From the NCBI GenBank assembly GCA_036383895.1, contig DASVNK010000045.1, positions 1 to 64,000 on the forward strand: DNA of 64,000 nt, given 5' to 3'. Positions 1-7,162 of this stretch are shown piece after piece. Position 1 is the stretch's first letter, and the number at the start of each line of letters is the position of its first letter. This DNA is from DASVNK01 sp036383895 (GTDB lineage: Bacteria; Verrucomicrobiota; Verrucomicrobiia; Limisphaerales; SXQI01). Under the pieces are notes generated by a model. It saw only the letters and a list, made by a program, of their open reading frames with translations. It did no database searches and was not told the DNA's origin. The position numbers were made by a program, and so were the translations under genes.

Positions 1-1
1 C

Positions 2-79
2 GATACCAGATTCCTCAAGCAAAGCGGCGTTGAGAACCGCATCTCGGAATGGGAACGCGTCCTGCAATGCGCGGAGTGA
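2..79 (+). CDS. C-terminal end of an unidentified protein (cut by window start)
   Basis: An open frame enters from the left edge and ends at a TGA at 77-79. It encodes 25 residues with ordinary composition, ending RVLQCAE. It stops 3 bases before the end of the convergent glgC gene, which is a normal gene spacing. The fragment is too short to name; glycogen or sugar metabolism would be only a guess from the neighbour. Confidence 0.4.
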   Translation, partial: DTRFLKQSGVENRISEWERVLQCAE

Positions 80-82
80 GCG

Positions 83-1390
83 CTAAATTTTCGTGCCGGA
101 GGGAATGCAGCCGTTCTTCGGTACAATTACGATCCCGTCGCGAATGAAATAAAGCGGGTGATCCACATTCTCCGCTTTGCCTTCGGGCGTGATCACGCAA
201 TCGTCGCCGATCCGCACATTCTTATCGATAATCGCATTTTCGATTCGCGTGTTGCGTCCAATCCCAATCCGCGGACAACCTGCGGTTTTGTTCTTCTCGA
301 TCGATTCGCGCGATTCGAAAAAATCATTTCCCATCACGACTGCTCGTCGAACGGTTGAGTTCTCGTCGATCGAAGTCCGCAGCCCGATAACGCTGTTCTC
401 GATTGTCGCCCCGTTGATAATGCAACCTTCTGACAGGATCGAAGTCTTAATATTCGCGCCGTTGATTTTCGTCGACGGAAGAAAGCGGGGACGAGTAAAG
501 GTGGGCGCTGAATAATCGAAAAAGTTGAAGCGCGGATTTTCTGACGCAAGATCAAGGTTCGCTTCGAAGAAAGCCTTAATCGTTCCGATATCCTCCCACG
601 CGCCCTGAAAGATGTAACCAAACACGCGCCGTTCTTTGATCGCGTCCGGAATGATGTGCTTCCCGAAATCGTGTTGGTCGCCCACCAGCATTTCGGTGAG
701 CGTCTCGCGATTGAAAACGTAGATGCCCATCGACGCGAGCCAGCTCTCTTCATTTCCTTCGATTCCGAGCCGCGAATACCATTCGATCGGCAGCTTGTAA
801 CGGTCCTGCAGGCCGCGTTCCTTCGGCTTCTCGATGAAATCAGTGATCCGCTCATCTTCCGCCAGTTTCATCACGCCGAACCCATGCACGTCCTTGCGCG
901 GCACTGGCAGCGTGGCGACGGTAATCTCCGCGTCCGTCTCGATGTGCCGATAAACGAGCTCGCGCAAATCCATGTGATAGAGCTGATCGCCGCTCAGAAT
1001 GATCAGGTAATCGAACGAATGATTCAGCAAGTGCGTGAGATTCTTCTTCACCGCATCCGCCGTTCCCTGGTACCACGACGTATCGCTCGGCGTTTGCTCT
1101 GCCGCCAGGATTTCGACGTAGCCGCCACCGAAGTGATCCATCTTGTAGGCCTGCGAGATATGCCGATGCAACGAAGCCGAGTTGAATTGCGTGAGCAGAT
1201 AAATCTGGTTGAAGCCCGAATTCAGGCAGTTGGAGATCGGAATATCGACCAGGCGATACTTACCTCCCAGCGGCACCGCGGGTTTCGCGCGATCTTTTGT
1301 TAACGGAAATAATCGCGTCCCTGCCCCGCCGCCAAGAATCACCGCCAAAACATTCTTCGATGTCAGAAACCGCCGCTGCCCCGTTTTCAT
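83..1390 (-). CDS. glgC: Glucose-1-phosphate adenylyltransferase (ADP-glucose pyrophosphorylase)
   Basis: GlgC makes ADP-glucose from ATP and glucose-1-phosphate, the committed step of bacterial glycogen synthesis, in the cytosol. The N-terminal nucleotidyltransferase domain carries GGGAGTRLFPLTKDRAKPAV and the downstream KYRLVDIPISNC motif. YQGTADAV and FIEKP follow in the expected order. The last ~140 residues show the isoleucine/asparagine-rich hexapeptide pattern of a left-handed beta-helix. The 435 residues from the ATG at 1390 match the usual length; a GTG at 1426 would add 12 residues and is less likely because family members begin a few residues before VLAVILGGG. The gene is divergent from the epimerase gene at 1645. 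Confidence 0.93.
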   Translation of the reverse strand: MKTGQRRFLTSKNVLAVILGGGAGTRLFPLTKDRAKPAVPLGGKYRLVDIPISNCLNSGFNQIYLLTQFNSASLHRHISQAYKMDHFGGGYVEILAAEQTPSDTSWYQGTADAVKKNLTHLLNHSFDYLIILSGDQLYHMDLRELVYRHIETDAEITVATLPVPRKDVHGFGVMKLAEDERITDFIEKPKERGLQDRYKLPIEWYSRLGIEGNEESWLASMGIYVFNRETLTEMLVGDQHDFGKHIIPDAIKERRVFGYIFQGAWEDIGTIKAFFEANLDLASENPRFNFFDYSAPTFTRPRFLPSTKINGANIKTSILSEGCIINGATIENSVIGLRTSIDENSTVRRAVVMGNDFFESRESIEKNKTAGCPRIGIGRNTRIENAIIDKNVRIGDDCVITPEGKAENVDHPLYFIRDGIVIVPKNGCIPSGTKI

Positions 1391-1430
1391 ACCTGTTCGT
1401 GACAAGGTGGTGTCGAGCTTGGACACCTTC

Positions 1431-1587
1431 CATGGGGGCTTGCACCGAATCCCGGCTCAGGGCGCGATTGGGAAAGCAATCGAAACTCAAGGCTCGACTT
1501 CCCTTTTCCGATATTTCACGTAGCGGCCCCGCAATGGGGTGCTTCCAAAGTTGCAAGCCGCCTCCGAGTGGAGGCGGCACTTTTTTA
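1431..1587 (+). ncRNA. Candidate structured RNA (6S-like motif or 5' leader attenuator)
   Basis: This gap between divergent genes contains stacked hairpins on the + strand: CGATTG/CAATCG at 1465-1470/1477-1482, and AGC-GCCCC/GGGGT-GCT at 1522-1543 around a GCAAT loop. An 8-bp long-range pairing joins 1437-1444 (GGCTTGCA) with 1552-1559 (TGCAAGCC). The segment CCGATATTTCA at 1508-1518, followed by a hairpin and GTGCTTCC, resembles the central part of proteobacterial 6S RNA as I remember it. The layout is shorter than 6S, and a strong terminator follows. It may instead be a leader attenuator for the epimerase, because the 1552-1559 arm overlaps the terminator stem. Nothing here fixes the family. 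Confidence 0.35.
1557..1586 (+). terminator. Intrinsic terminator upstream of the epimerase gene
   Basis: A perfect 9-bp stem, GCCGCCTCC (1557-1565) with GGAGGCGGC (1570-1578), has a 4-base GAGT loop and is followed by AC and six T. It ends 58 bases before the epimerase ATG, and no + strand protein gene lies just upstream. It must therefore end either a small RNA or a conditional leader transcript. Confidence 0.75.
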
Positions 1588-1644
1588 TCCGCTCGCATCG
1601 GTGCTCGTTGCCAATCGTTTTCGCCGCTGCTAGCGTCGGCGCGA

Positions 1645-2595
1645 ATGAATTTCCTCGTGACCGGAGGCGCCGGTTTTATTGGGTCAAATCTGTGCGAGCG
1701 GTTATTGCGCGACGGCCACGAAGTCTGGACTTTTGACGACCTGAACGATTTCTATTCGCCCGCGCGCAAAGAGAAAAATCTGCGTGAACTGGAGCGTTCT
1801 CCGAAGTTCCATTTCGTTCGCGGCGATCTGCGCGACCGCAAAGCCGTCGAGGACGTTTTTTCTTCCACTCGTTTCGATCAAGTCATTCATCTCGCGGCGC
1901 GCGCTGGGGTTCGCCCCAGCCTTGAGGAACCTGCGCTTTACCAGGAAGTGAACGTCGTTGGAACGACGCACATTCTCGAAGCCGCTCGGAGTCGCGGCGT
2001 AAGGAAAATCACCATCGCTTCCTCTTCGTCCGTCTACGGCGTGAATTCAAAAGTTCCCTTTTCCGAATCGGACCCAATCTTCACACCCATCTCTCCATAC
2101 GCCTGCAGCAAGCTCGCCTGCGAAAGCCTCGGCCACGTCTACCATCACGTTTACGGCATGGACATCGTGATGCTTCGTTTCTTCACGGTTTACGGTCCGC
2201 GCCAGCGTCCCGACCTCGCGATCTACAAATTCGCTGGTCTCATCGAGCAAGGAAAACCGATTCCGGTTTTTGGCGACGGCTCCACCGCGCGCGACTACAC
2301 CTTCGTGACTGATACCCTCGACGGCATCGTCGCTTCAACTCAGAAGGAATTCGGTTTCGAAGTGTTCAACCTCGGCGAGTCCGAATGTGTCACCCTATCC
2401 CGCCTCATCGAACTCCTGGAAAACGCGCTTAATAAGAAAGCCGTCATCAATCGCCTTCCCATGCAACCCGGTGACGTTCCCCTCACATTTGCCGACATCT
2501 CAAAAGCCGAACGCATGCTCGGCTATCATCCCAAGGTGAAAATCCAGGAGGGCGTCGATAAATTTATCGCCTGGTTCCGCAGCGAACAGCGTTGA
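1645..2595 (+). CDS. NAD-dependent sugar-nucleotide epimerase (UDP-glucuronate 4-epimerase-like)
   Basis: This 316-residue short-chain dehydrogenase/reductase has VTGGAGFIGSNL as the NAD-binding glycine motif at the very N-terminus. A SSSSVYG strand and the catalytic YACSK (YxxxK) follow, then the RFFTVYGPRQRPDLA motif. The DDLNDFYSPARKEKNL segment resembles UDP-glucuronate 4-epimerases, which supply UDP-galacturonate for envelope polysaccharide. Substrate remains uncertain; UDP-glucose/GalNAc epimerases are alternatives. The ATG at 1645 is chosen because the Rossmann motif begins 5 residues later; the open frame upstream is not protein-like. It ends 8 bases from the convergent nuclease gene. 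Confidence 0.85.
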   Translation: MNFLVTGGAGFIGSNLCERLLRDGHEVWTFDDLNDFYSPARKEKNLRELERSPKFHFVRGDLRDRKAVEDVFSSTRFDQVIHLAARAGVRPSLEEPALYQEVNVVGTTHILEAARSRGVRKITIASSSSVYGVNSKVPFSESDPIFTPISPYACSKLACESLGHVYHHVYGMDIVMLRFFTVYGPRQRPDLAIYKFAGLIEQGKPIPVFGDGSTARDYTFVTDTLDGIVASTQKEFGFEVFNLGESECVTLSRLIELLENALNKKAVINRLPMQPGDVPLTFADISKAERMLGYHPKVKIQEGVDKFIAWFRSEQR

Positions 2596-2603
2596 TCCCA
2601 GCT

Positions 2604-3980
2604 TTAAGCCTCGACGGGAACCCCTGGCTGCGGCTGGTGAATCTTGATCTTGGGGTAACGTTTGCGGATCGCTTCTTCAAACCACTTGCGCGATGGCTCA
2701 TCGCCATGGCCAAGAAAAACCACGCGCGGATCCACCCGTCCGACGAAATCGAGCAAGTCGTCCCGGTTGGCATGCGCGGTTAAATCAAAATCATCCACCT
2801 GGCAGCGATGCGTCACCTCGCCTGCGCTCGGACTGAGCAGAAATGTTTCTCCGGGCTTCGCTCGCTTCAGCCGTCCGCCCGGCGTCTCAGGATCGGCATA
2901 GCCAACAAAGAAAATCGCGTGTTGTTCATGCCCAATCATCCGCGCGGCCAGTTCATGCGCTGCCGTCTTTTCGGTCATCATGCCGGCGGTCACCACGAAG
3001 ATCTTTCCGCCCGCGAGGTTCATCTTATCGAGCTGCCCTTGCTCGAGGACGATCAAGTTCAGCGCTTCCGTTAGAATTAGATTTGTGTGCTGACGATGAG
3101 TTCGGTGTGCCTGGAGATCATAAATCTCGGTAAATACTTTCCCCAAACCACCGGTATAAATCGGCTGTTTCGGAATTTTCCCGCTCCGCATTAACAAACA
3201 CAACTGCGCCAGAATCTCCTGCGACCGCCCCAGCGCAAACACCGGGATCAGCACCGAACCCTTCCGCGCCAGCACCTGCTGAATCGCCGCAGCCAGCCGG
3301 TCCGATTCTGTCTGTCGCGTCACGCCGGGCGTGAGTTCCTTGTTCCCGCGCGTCGTCTCCATGATCAGCACATCGGCTTGCACGTCTTCGAAACGTGCCG
3401 CCTTTAAAATCGTTTGATCCTGGAAACAAACATCACCGGTGAAAAACAGCGTTTCCTTCTGCCCACGCACCATGATTCCCGCCGAACCGATGGCATGTCC
3501 CGCATCATAAAATTCCAACGTCGGCGACGGGATTCCGGCGCGTGTTTTATGAAACGCCGCCCAATCAATCTCGCGATTATATTTGAAACCCTGGTAAAGA
3601 TGCGCCGCATCGTCCACCTCCTCATGGGTGAAAAGCGGATACTCCTTAATCCCGAGTTCATCCCGCTGCCGCTTCATCACGTTCACGGAATTATGCAGCA
3701 CGCGCTCGACTACGAAGTAGCTCAGTTCGGTCATCAACACATGCGCGCGCGAAAAATAGCGTTGCGCGATCGGCAGCGCTCCCACGTGATCGTGGTGACA
3801 ATGCGACAGCGCGATCGCATCCACTTCCTCGTTCTTCACCACGTCAAAGAGCGGAAGCCCCTCCCGGCCTTCGCGCTTCGGATGGATCCCTGCATCCATC
3901 AGCAATTTATTTCCCTCGATATCGACGAACCAACTGCTCGCGCCGATGTCCTTATCCGGATTCAGATTTATTATTCGCAT
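2604..3980 (-). CDS. Metallo-beta-lactamase/beta-CASP RNA exonuclease-like protein
   Basis: The protein has 458 residues. Metal-binding HCHHDH (His60, His62, Asp64, His65) lies in the lactamase fold. Further metal ligands are likely in EFYDAGHAIGSAG and in the C-terminal LGHGDEPSRKW motif of the RMMBL segment. A beta-CASP cap lies in between (VLIPVFALGRSQEILAQL). The family (COG1236) includes CPSF73/Ysh1-like RNA-processing nucleases, and bacterial members are inferred to act in RNA maturation or decay. No signal peptide is seen, so it is cytosolic. Start MRIINLN is normal for the family. A terminator of the upstream sialidase gene lies between the two. Confidence 0.88.
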   Translation of the reverse strand: MRIINLNPDKDIGASSWFVDIEGNKLLMDAGIHPKREGREGLPLFDVVKNEEVDAIALSHCHHDHVGALPIAQRYFSRAHVLMTELSYFVVERVLHNSVNVMKRQRDELGIKEYPLFTHEEVDDAAHLYQGFKYNREIDWAAFHKTRAGIPSPTLEFYDAGHAIGSAGIMVRGQKETLFFTGDVCFQDQTILKAARFEDVQADVLIMETTRGNKELTPGVTRQTESDRLAAAIQQVLARKGSVLIPVFALGRSQEILAQLCLLMRSGKIPKQPIYTGGLGKVFTEIYDLQAHRTHRQHTNLILTEALNLIVLEQGQLDKMNLAGGKIFVVTAGMMTEKTAAHELAARMIGHEQHAIFFVGYADPETPGGRLKRAKPGETFLLSPSAGEVTHRCQVDDFDLTAHANRDDLLDFVGRVDPRVVFLGHGDEPSRKWFEEAIRKRYPKIKIHQPQPGVPVEA

Positions 3981-4029
3981 ACTGCTGCGGCCCGCAACGA
4001 ACGAACGCTGCTTCCCTGCCCAAAAGAAT

Positions 4030-4061
4030 AGCCCATCCCCGCAACATGCGGAAGATGGGCT
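4030..4061 (-). terminator. Terminator of the sialidase operon
   Basis: An 8-bp stem, AGCCCATC (4030-4037) with GATGGGCT (4054-4061), encloses a small inner CCGCA/TGCGG hairpin. Read on the minus strand it is followed by ATTCTTTTG. It sits 21 bases past the end of the sialidase gene and before the nuclease gene start. Confidence 0.6.
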
Positions 4062-4082
4062 CGCAAATCTTCTCTACAAACT

Positions 4083-5171
4083 TTACTTAGGCCATTCGCC
4101 ATCGACGATCTCACGCGTCGACAACTGCGATGGATCGATCACCGCGTGCTTAATCTTTTGCCGTTTCCAGGTGTAGGTCACGTGTACCATCTTGTCGTCG
4201 CTCTGGATCACCGCCGGATACGAGAACTCAGAACCCGGTGTATTCTCCAAAACACCCGCCGCCAGCCAACGACGTCCGTCCGCCGAAACTGCAAGGTTCA
4301 ACGTTCCACGTCCTTCGGTCGTGTGATTGTAAACGAGCAGCGCGCGACCATCGTGCATCATCACCGCATCGATACCGGAGTTCGGGTTCGGCAATCCCAC
4401 CGGACGCATCCGCGACCATTTCGCGCCCTTGTCGCTGCTCCAGGCTTCGGTAATTACATCCTGCCGCGTGCGGCAAAGCACCTGCACATTTCCATCCGGC
4501 CATGCCAAAATTGTTGGCTGAATCGCGCCGTAATCGACTGAGCGATTCAACGGCTCGCTCTTGTACCAAGACTGATCCACCAGCGGACGACGGCTGCGCT
4601 CGATGTAAACTCGCCACCCATCGTTCTCCACGCTCGATCCGCACAATAACGTGTCGCCCACCTGCACGGGCTTGTTCTTGATCGGCCCCAGCAAATTCAT
4701 CGGCAACCGTTCCGCTTTCGACCAGGTGCGGCCGCCGTCGTTCGACGTTTTCATCAAACTCCACCACTTCACGGGACTCGGACCTTCGCGATACCAAAGC
4801 ACCAGCGATCCGTTCTCCAGCCGGTGCAAAACCGGGTTCCAGCACGGATACTGAATCCGTTGCTGTTCATACACGCCGTTCGCGACTTCCTCTGGCTTGC
4901 TCCAGCCATTTCCTTCGTTGCGTGACATCCAAATCACCACATCGCGCGCACCTTCCTCCGTGCCGCCGAACCATGCCGCCAGCAGCGTTTTGTCCGCCTG
5001 CACAATCGTCGAGGCATGCACCGAAGGCGTGGGTAACGGATCACCGATGAATCCAGATGCAATCACGCCGGCCGAAGCCGCCCCCGCCGGCGCGTTCTGG
5101 CCCTGCACCAGGTGTGCGGAAATGCCTAATATTGCGAACAAAGTTGCGATCTTCATCGTTAAGCGCTGCAT
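4083..5171 (-). CDS. Secreted sialidase-family exoglycosidase (BNR/Asp-box protein)
   Basis: The family hydrolyses terminal sialic acid or related sugars from glycans. A hydrophobic signal peptide (MKIATLFAILGISAHLVQG) is followed by a beta-propeller with Asp boxes SNDGGRTW and SSDKGAKW. GIDAVMMHDGRALLVYNHTT and EFSYPAVIQ resemble the C-terminal half of BNR_2 sialidases. The start is ambiguous: ATG 5171, ATG 5156, or a GTG at 5210 that overlaps the upstream stop; 5171 has AGGGA upstream. It is second in a two-gene operon behind a sialate O-acetylesterase, which supports action on acetylated sialic acids. True substrate is not provable here. Confidence 0.8.
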   Translation of the reverse strand: MQRLTMKIATLFAILGISAHLVQGQNAPAGAASAGVIASGFIGDPLPTPSVHASTIVQADKTLLAAWFGGTEEGARDVVIWMSRNEGNGWSKPEEVANGVYEQQRIQYPCWNPVLHRLENGSLVLWYREGPSPVKWWSLMKTSNDGGRTWSKAERLPMNLLGPIKNKPVQVGDTLLCGSSVENDGWRVYIERSRRPLVDQSWYKSEPLNRSVDYGAIQPTILAWPDGNVQVLCRTRQDVITEAWSSDKGAKWSRMRPVGLPNPNSGIDAVMMHDGRALLVYNHTTEGRGTLNLAVSADGRRWLAAGVLENTPGSEFSYPAVIQSDDKMVHVTYTWKRQKIKHAVIDPSQLSTREIVDGEWPK

Positions 5172-5206
5172 ACTGTATGAATTCCCTAAAAAAGAGAAAC
5201 AATCTT

Positions 5207-6754
5207 TCACTTCTTTGTCACCAGCCTCGGCCCGGTCACCATCGGAAAACTATCCGTCCGGAACGGCGACGCCGGAAGCCCTTCCTTGTTGAACAGATTC
5301 ACCACCGGAAAATCAGCCCAACCAAACCGCACCGCCACCGGATTCTGCACATCGGAACTACTCACAACGACGCGATCCCCATCAATCACGGCCTTCGCCC
5401 AAACAAATTTCCGATCCTTTCCAGCGATCGCGAATCCTTTGAGGTCTCCATCCTTCGCCACCAACCCGCGTCCGACATGATCAAATGAGATAATCGCCTT
5501 GTTCCCCTCAACCGTCATGCTCCGGTAAACCGGCCCGGAATAAGTCAGCTTTTCGCCATAGGCAATACCGCGCGCCGCTCGCGCCAATCGCGCTCCCACG
5601 GGTTCTTTCTTCACCGGATGAATATCATCTTTGTCACCCACATCCGTAATCACCGCCATCCCGACATTCGGCAACACTTTCGTCGCGAGCAGTTGTGCCT
5701 CGCGTAACTCCGCCCAATCGCTTTCCACCGGCTCCTTCGTGATTTCCGACAGCTCGCGCTTCTTGTTTTTGTCCCACGGCGCGAGTTGCACCAGCAGGAA
5801 TGGAAAATCGCCCTGCCCAAAATCCGCCCGCCAGTTGCTGATCATGTCCGCGAATAAGCTCCGATACTGATGCGCCTTTCCGGCATTCGATTCGCCTTGA
5901 TACCAAATCGCCCCACGGATCGCATAGGGAATCAGCGGCGCAATCATCCCATTGTAAAGTTCAGCAGGCTTCCAAGTGCCCCATGGCCGGCCGCGAGTGA
6001 TTTTCTTCCCGTCCTTCTCCAACTCAGCTTTCTCCTTCTCCCATTTTTCCACTTCCGCATTGAACCACTTCAACTGGTCTGCGAACGGATCAAGGATCTC
6101 CGCTTTATAGAGTGCATTCTCCGCCAGCACTTCTTCGCGCATCCACACTTCCGCGGGTGAACCGCCCCACGATGTGTGAATCAATCCCACGGGCACACCT
6201 AGTTCCTTCTGCAAATCGCGCCCAAAATAATAGGCCACCGCCGAAAAGTTCGAGACCGCGCTTGGCTCGCAAAACCGCCAGCTCGTTTTGATATCCTCTG
6301 TCGGCTCGTTCGCCTTCAACTTCGGCACCGTAAAGAGCCGGATTTTGTTATTCTTCGAATTCTGAATGTTCTCAGCCGGCTCATGTGTCTGCCTCATCGG
6401 CCACTCCATGTTGGATTGCCCGCTGCAGATCCAAACTTCGCCCACCAAAACATTCGTGCGCGTCAATTCGTTCTTCCCCCGAACGGTCAAGTTCAGAGGT
6501 CCACCCGCCTTCTGCTTCGGCAAATAAACCAGCCACTTCCCGCCTTTAGCCTCTGTGCTCGCCTCGTCTTTCCCAATCTTCACCGCGATCTTTTCCCCAT
6601 CTTCTGCCCATCCCCAGATCGCGATCGGTTTATCGCGTTGCAGCACCATGTTGTCCGAAAACAAAGCGGGAAGTTTAACCTCGGCCCGTGTAATCGACGC
6701 CGCCGCTATCGCAGCCGCCACCAATCCCAGACGCACCCAATTTCGTTTCAGCAT
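5207..6754 (-). CDS. Sialate O-acetylesterase
   Basis: The 515-residue protein has a signal peptide (about residues 1-24, ending TRA-E). It carries the SASA hydrolase motif GQSNMEWPM with the nucleophile Ser, then IWYQGESNAG and the catalytic DDIHPVKKE near residue 375. The N-terminal beta domain (LFSDNMVLQRDKPIAIWGWA) is typical of these esterases. It removes O-acetyl groups from sialic acids or acetylated plant glycans in the periplasm, exposing them to the sialidase encoded directly downstream. The stop is 36 bases before the downstream ATG, so the two are probably co-transcribed. Confidence 0.9.
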   Translation of the reverse strand: MLKRNWVRLGLVAAAIAAASITRAEVKLPALFSDNMVLQRDKPIAIWGWAEDGEKIAVKIGKDEASTEAKGGKWLVYLPKQKAGGPLNLTVRGKNELTRTNVLVGEVWICSGQSNMEWPMRQTHEPAENIQNSKNNKIRLFTVPKLKANEPTEDIKTSWRFCEPSAVSNFSAVAYYFGRDLQKELGVPVGLIHTSWGGSPAEVWMREEVLAENALYKAEILDPFADQLKWFNAEVEKWEKEKAELEKDGKKITRGRPWGTWKPAELYNGMIAPLIPYAIRGAIWYQGESNAGKAHQYRSLFADMISNWRADFGQGDFPFLLVQLAPWDKNKKRELSEITKEPVESDWAELREAQLLATKVLPNVGMAVITDVGDKDDIHPVKKEPVGARLARAARGIAYGEKLTYSGPVYRSMTVEGNKAIISFDHVGRGLVAKDGDLKGFAIAGKDRKFVWAKAVIDGDRVVVSSSDVQNPVAVRFGWADFPVVNLFNKEGLPASPFRTDSFPMVTGPRLVTKK

Positions 6755-6946
6755 GGACGCGATAATCCAAACCGAATCGCACGCGTCAAATCAAATCAGC
6801 CTGCGAGGAAACACAGTTCAGGGCTGCTGTGAAGGCAAACAGAAGAGGAAAAATGTGCGCTTCTAAGGCGCTTGGAGATAAGAACAGGACAGATTTGCCG
6901 CTCTCCTAAACCACAAAACCTCGTGATCAACAGAACGGGAACCTGA

Positions 6947-7096
6947 TTAGCTCAGGATCGGTGCGCGGTCATCAATCCGCACTCCACCGTTGAGCTGCGC
7001 GCGAAAGTCCTTCTCACGCTCGATATCCACCTTCAGTCGGTGGGCCACGATAGCCGCGAAAGTTCCAATCGCCAAAACTGCAACCGCAATTAACAT
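6947..7096 (-). CDS. Small single-pass membrane protein, 49 residues
   Basis: An ATG at 7096 opens a frame that begins MLIAVAVLAIGTFAAIVAHR, one clean membrane helix. A charged tail follows (LKVDIEREKDFRAQL) that ends VRIDDRAPILS before TAA. The amphipathic, biased composition and the exact helix-then-charged layout argue for a real gene. It lies between the giant LTD gene upstream (its 3' end is at 7150) and the esterase downstream, all on the same strand. I do not recognise a family; a small regulatory or scaffold membrane peptide is only a guess. No strong ribosome site is visible. Confidence 0.5.
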   Translation of the reverse strand: MLIAVAVLAIGTFAAIVAHRLKVDIEREKDFRAQLNGGVRIDDRAPILS

Positions 7097-7145
7097 ACAA
7101 CTGCGATAAGCAGGCCCCCTGCCATTTTCATTTTAGCAGAGAAAT

Positions 7146-7162
7146 CCGCTCAGTTCGAGCGG
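7146..7162 (-). terminator. Weak terminator at the end of the giant LTD gene
   Basis: The stem CCGCTC/GAGCGG (7146-7151 and 7157-7162) overlaps the stop codon of the LTD gene. Read on the minus strand it is followed by ATTTCTCTG. The stem is short and the T tract broken, so termination may be partial and could let transcription reach the small membrane gene. Confidence 0.35.

Noticed and set aside
1431..1587. SRP RNA, tmRNA or 5S rRNA
   Set aside because: The conserved SRP loop GGAAGGAAGCA, the tmRNA CCA end and tRNA-like ends, and 5S helices are absent.
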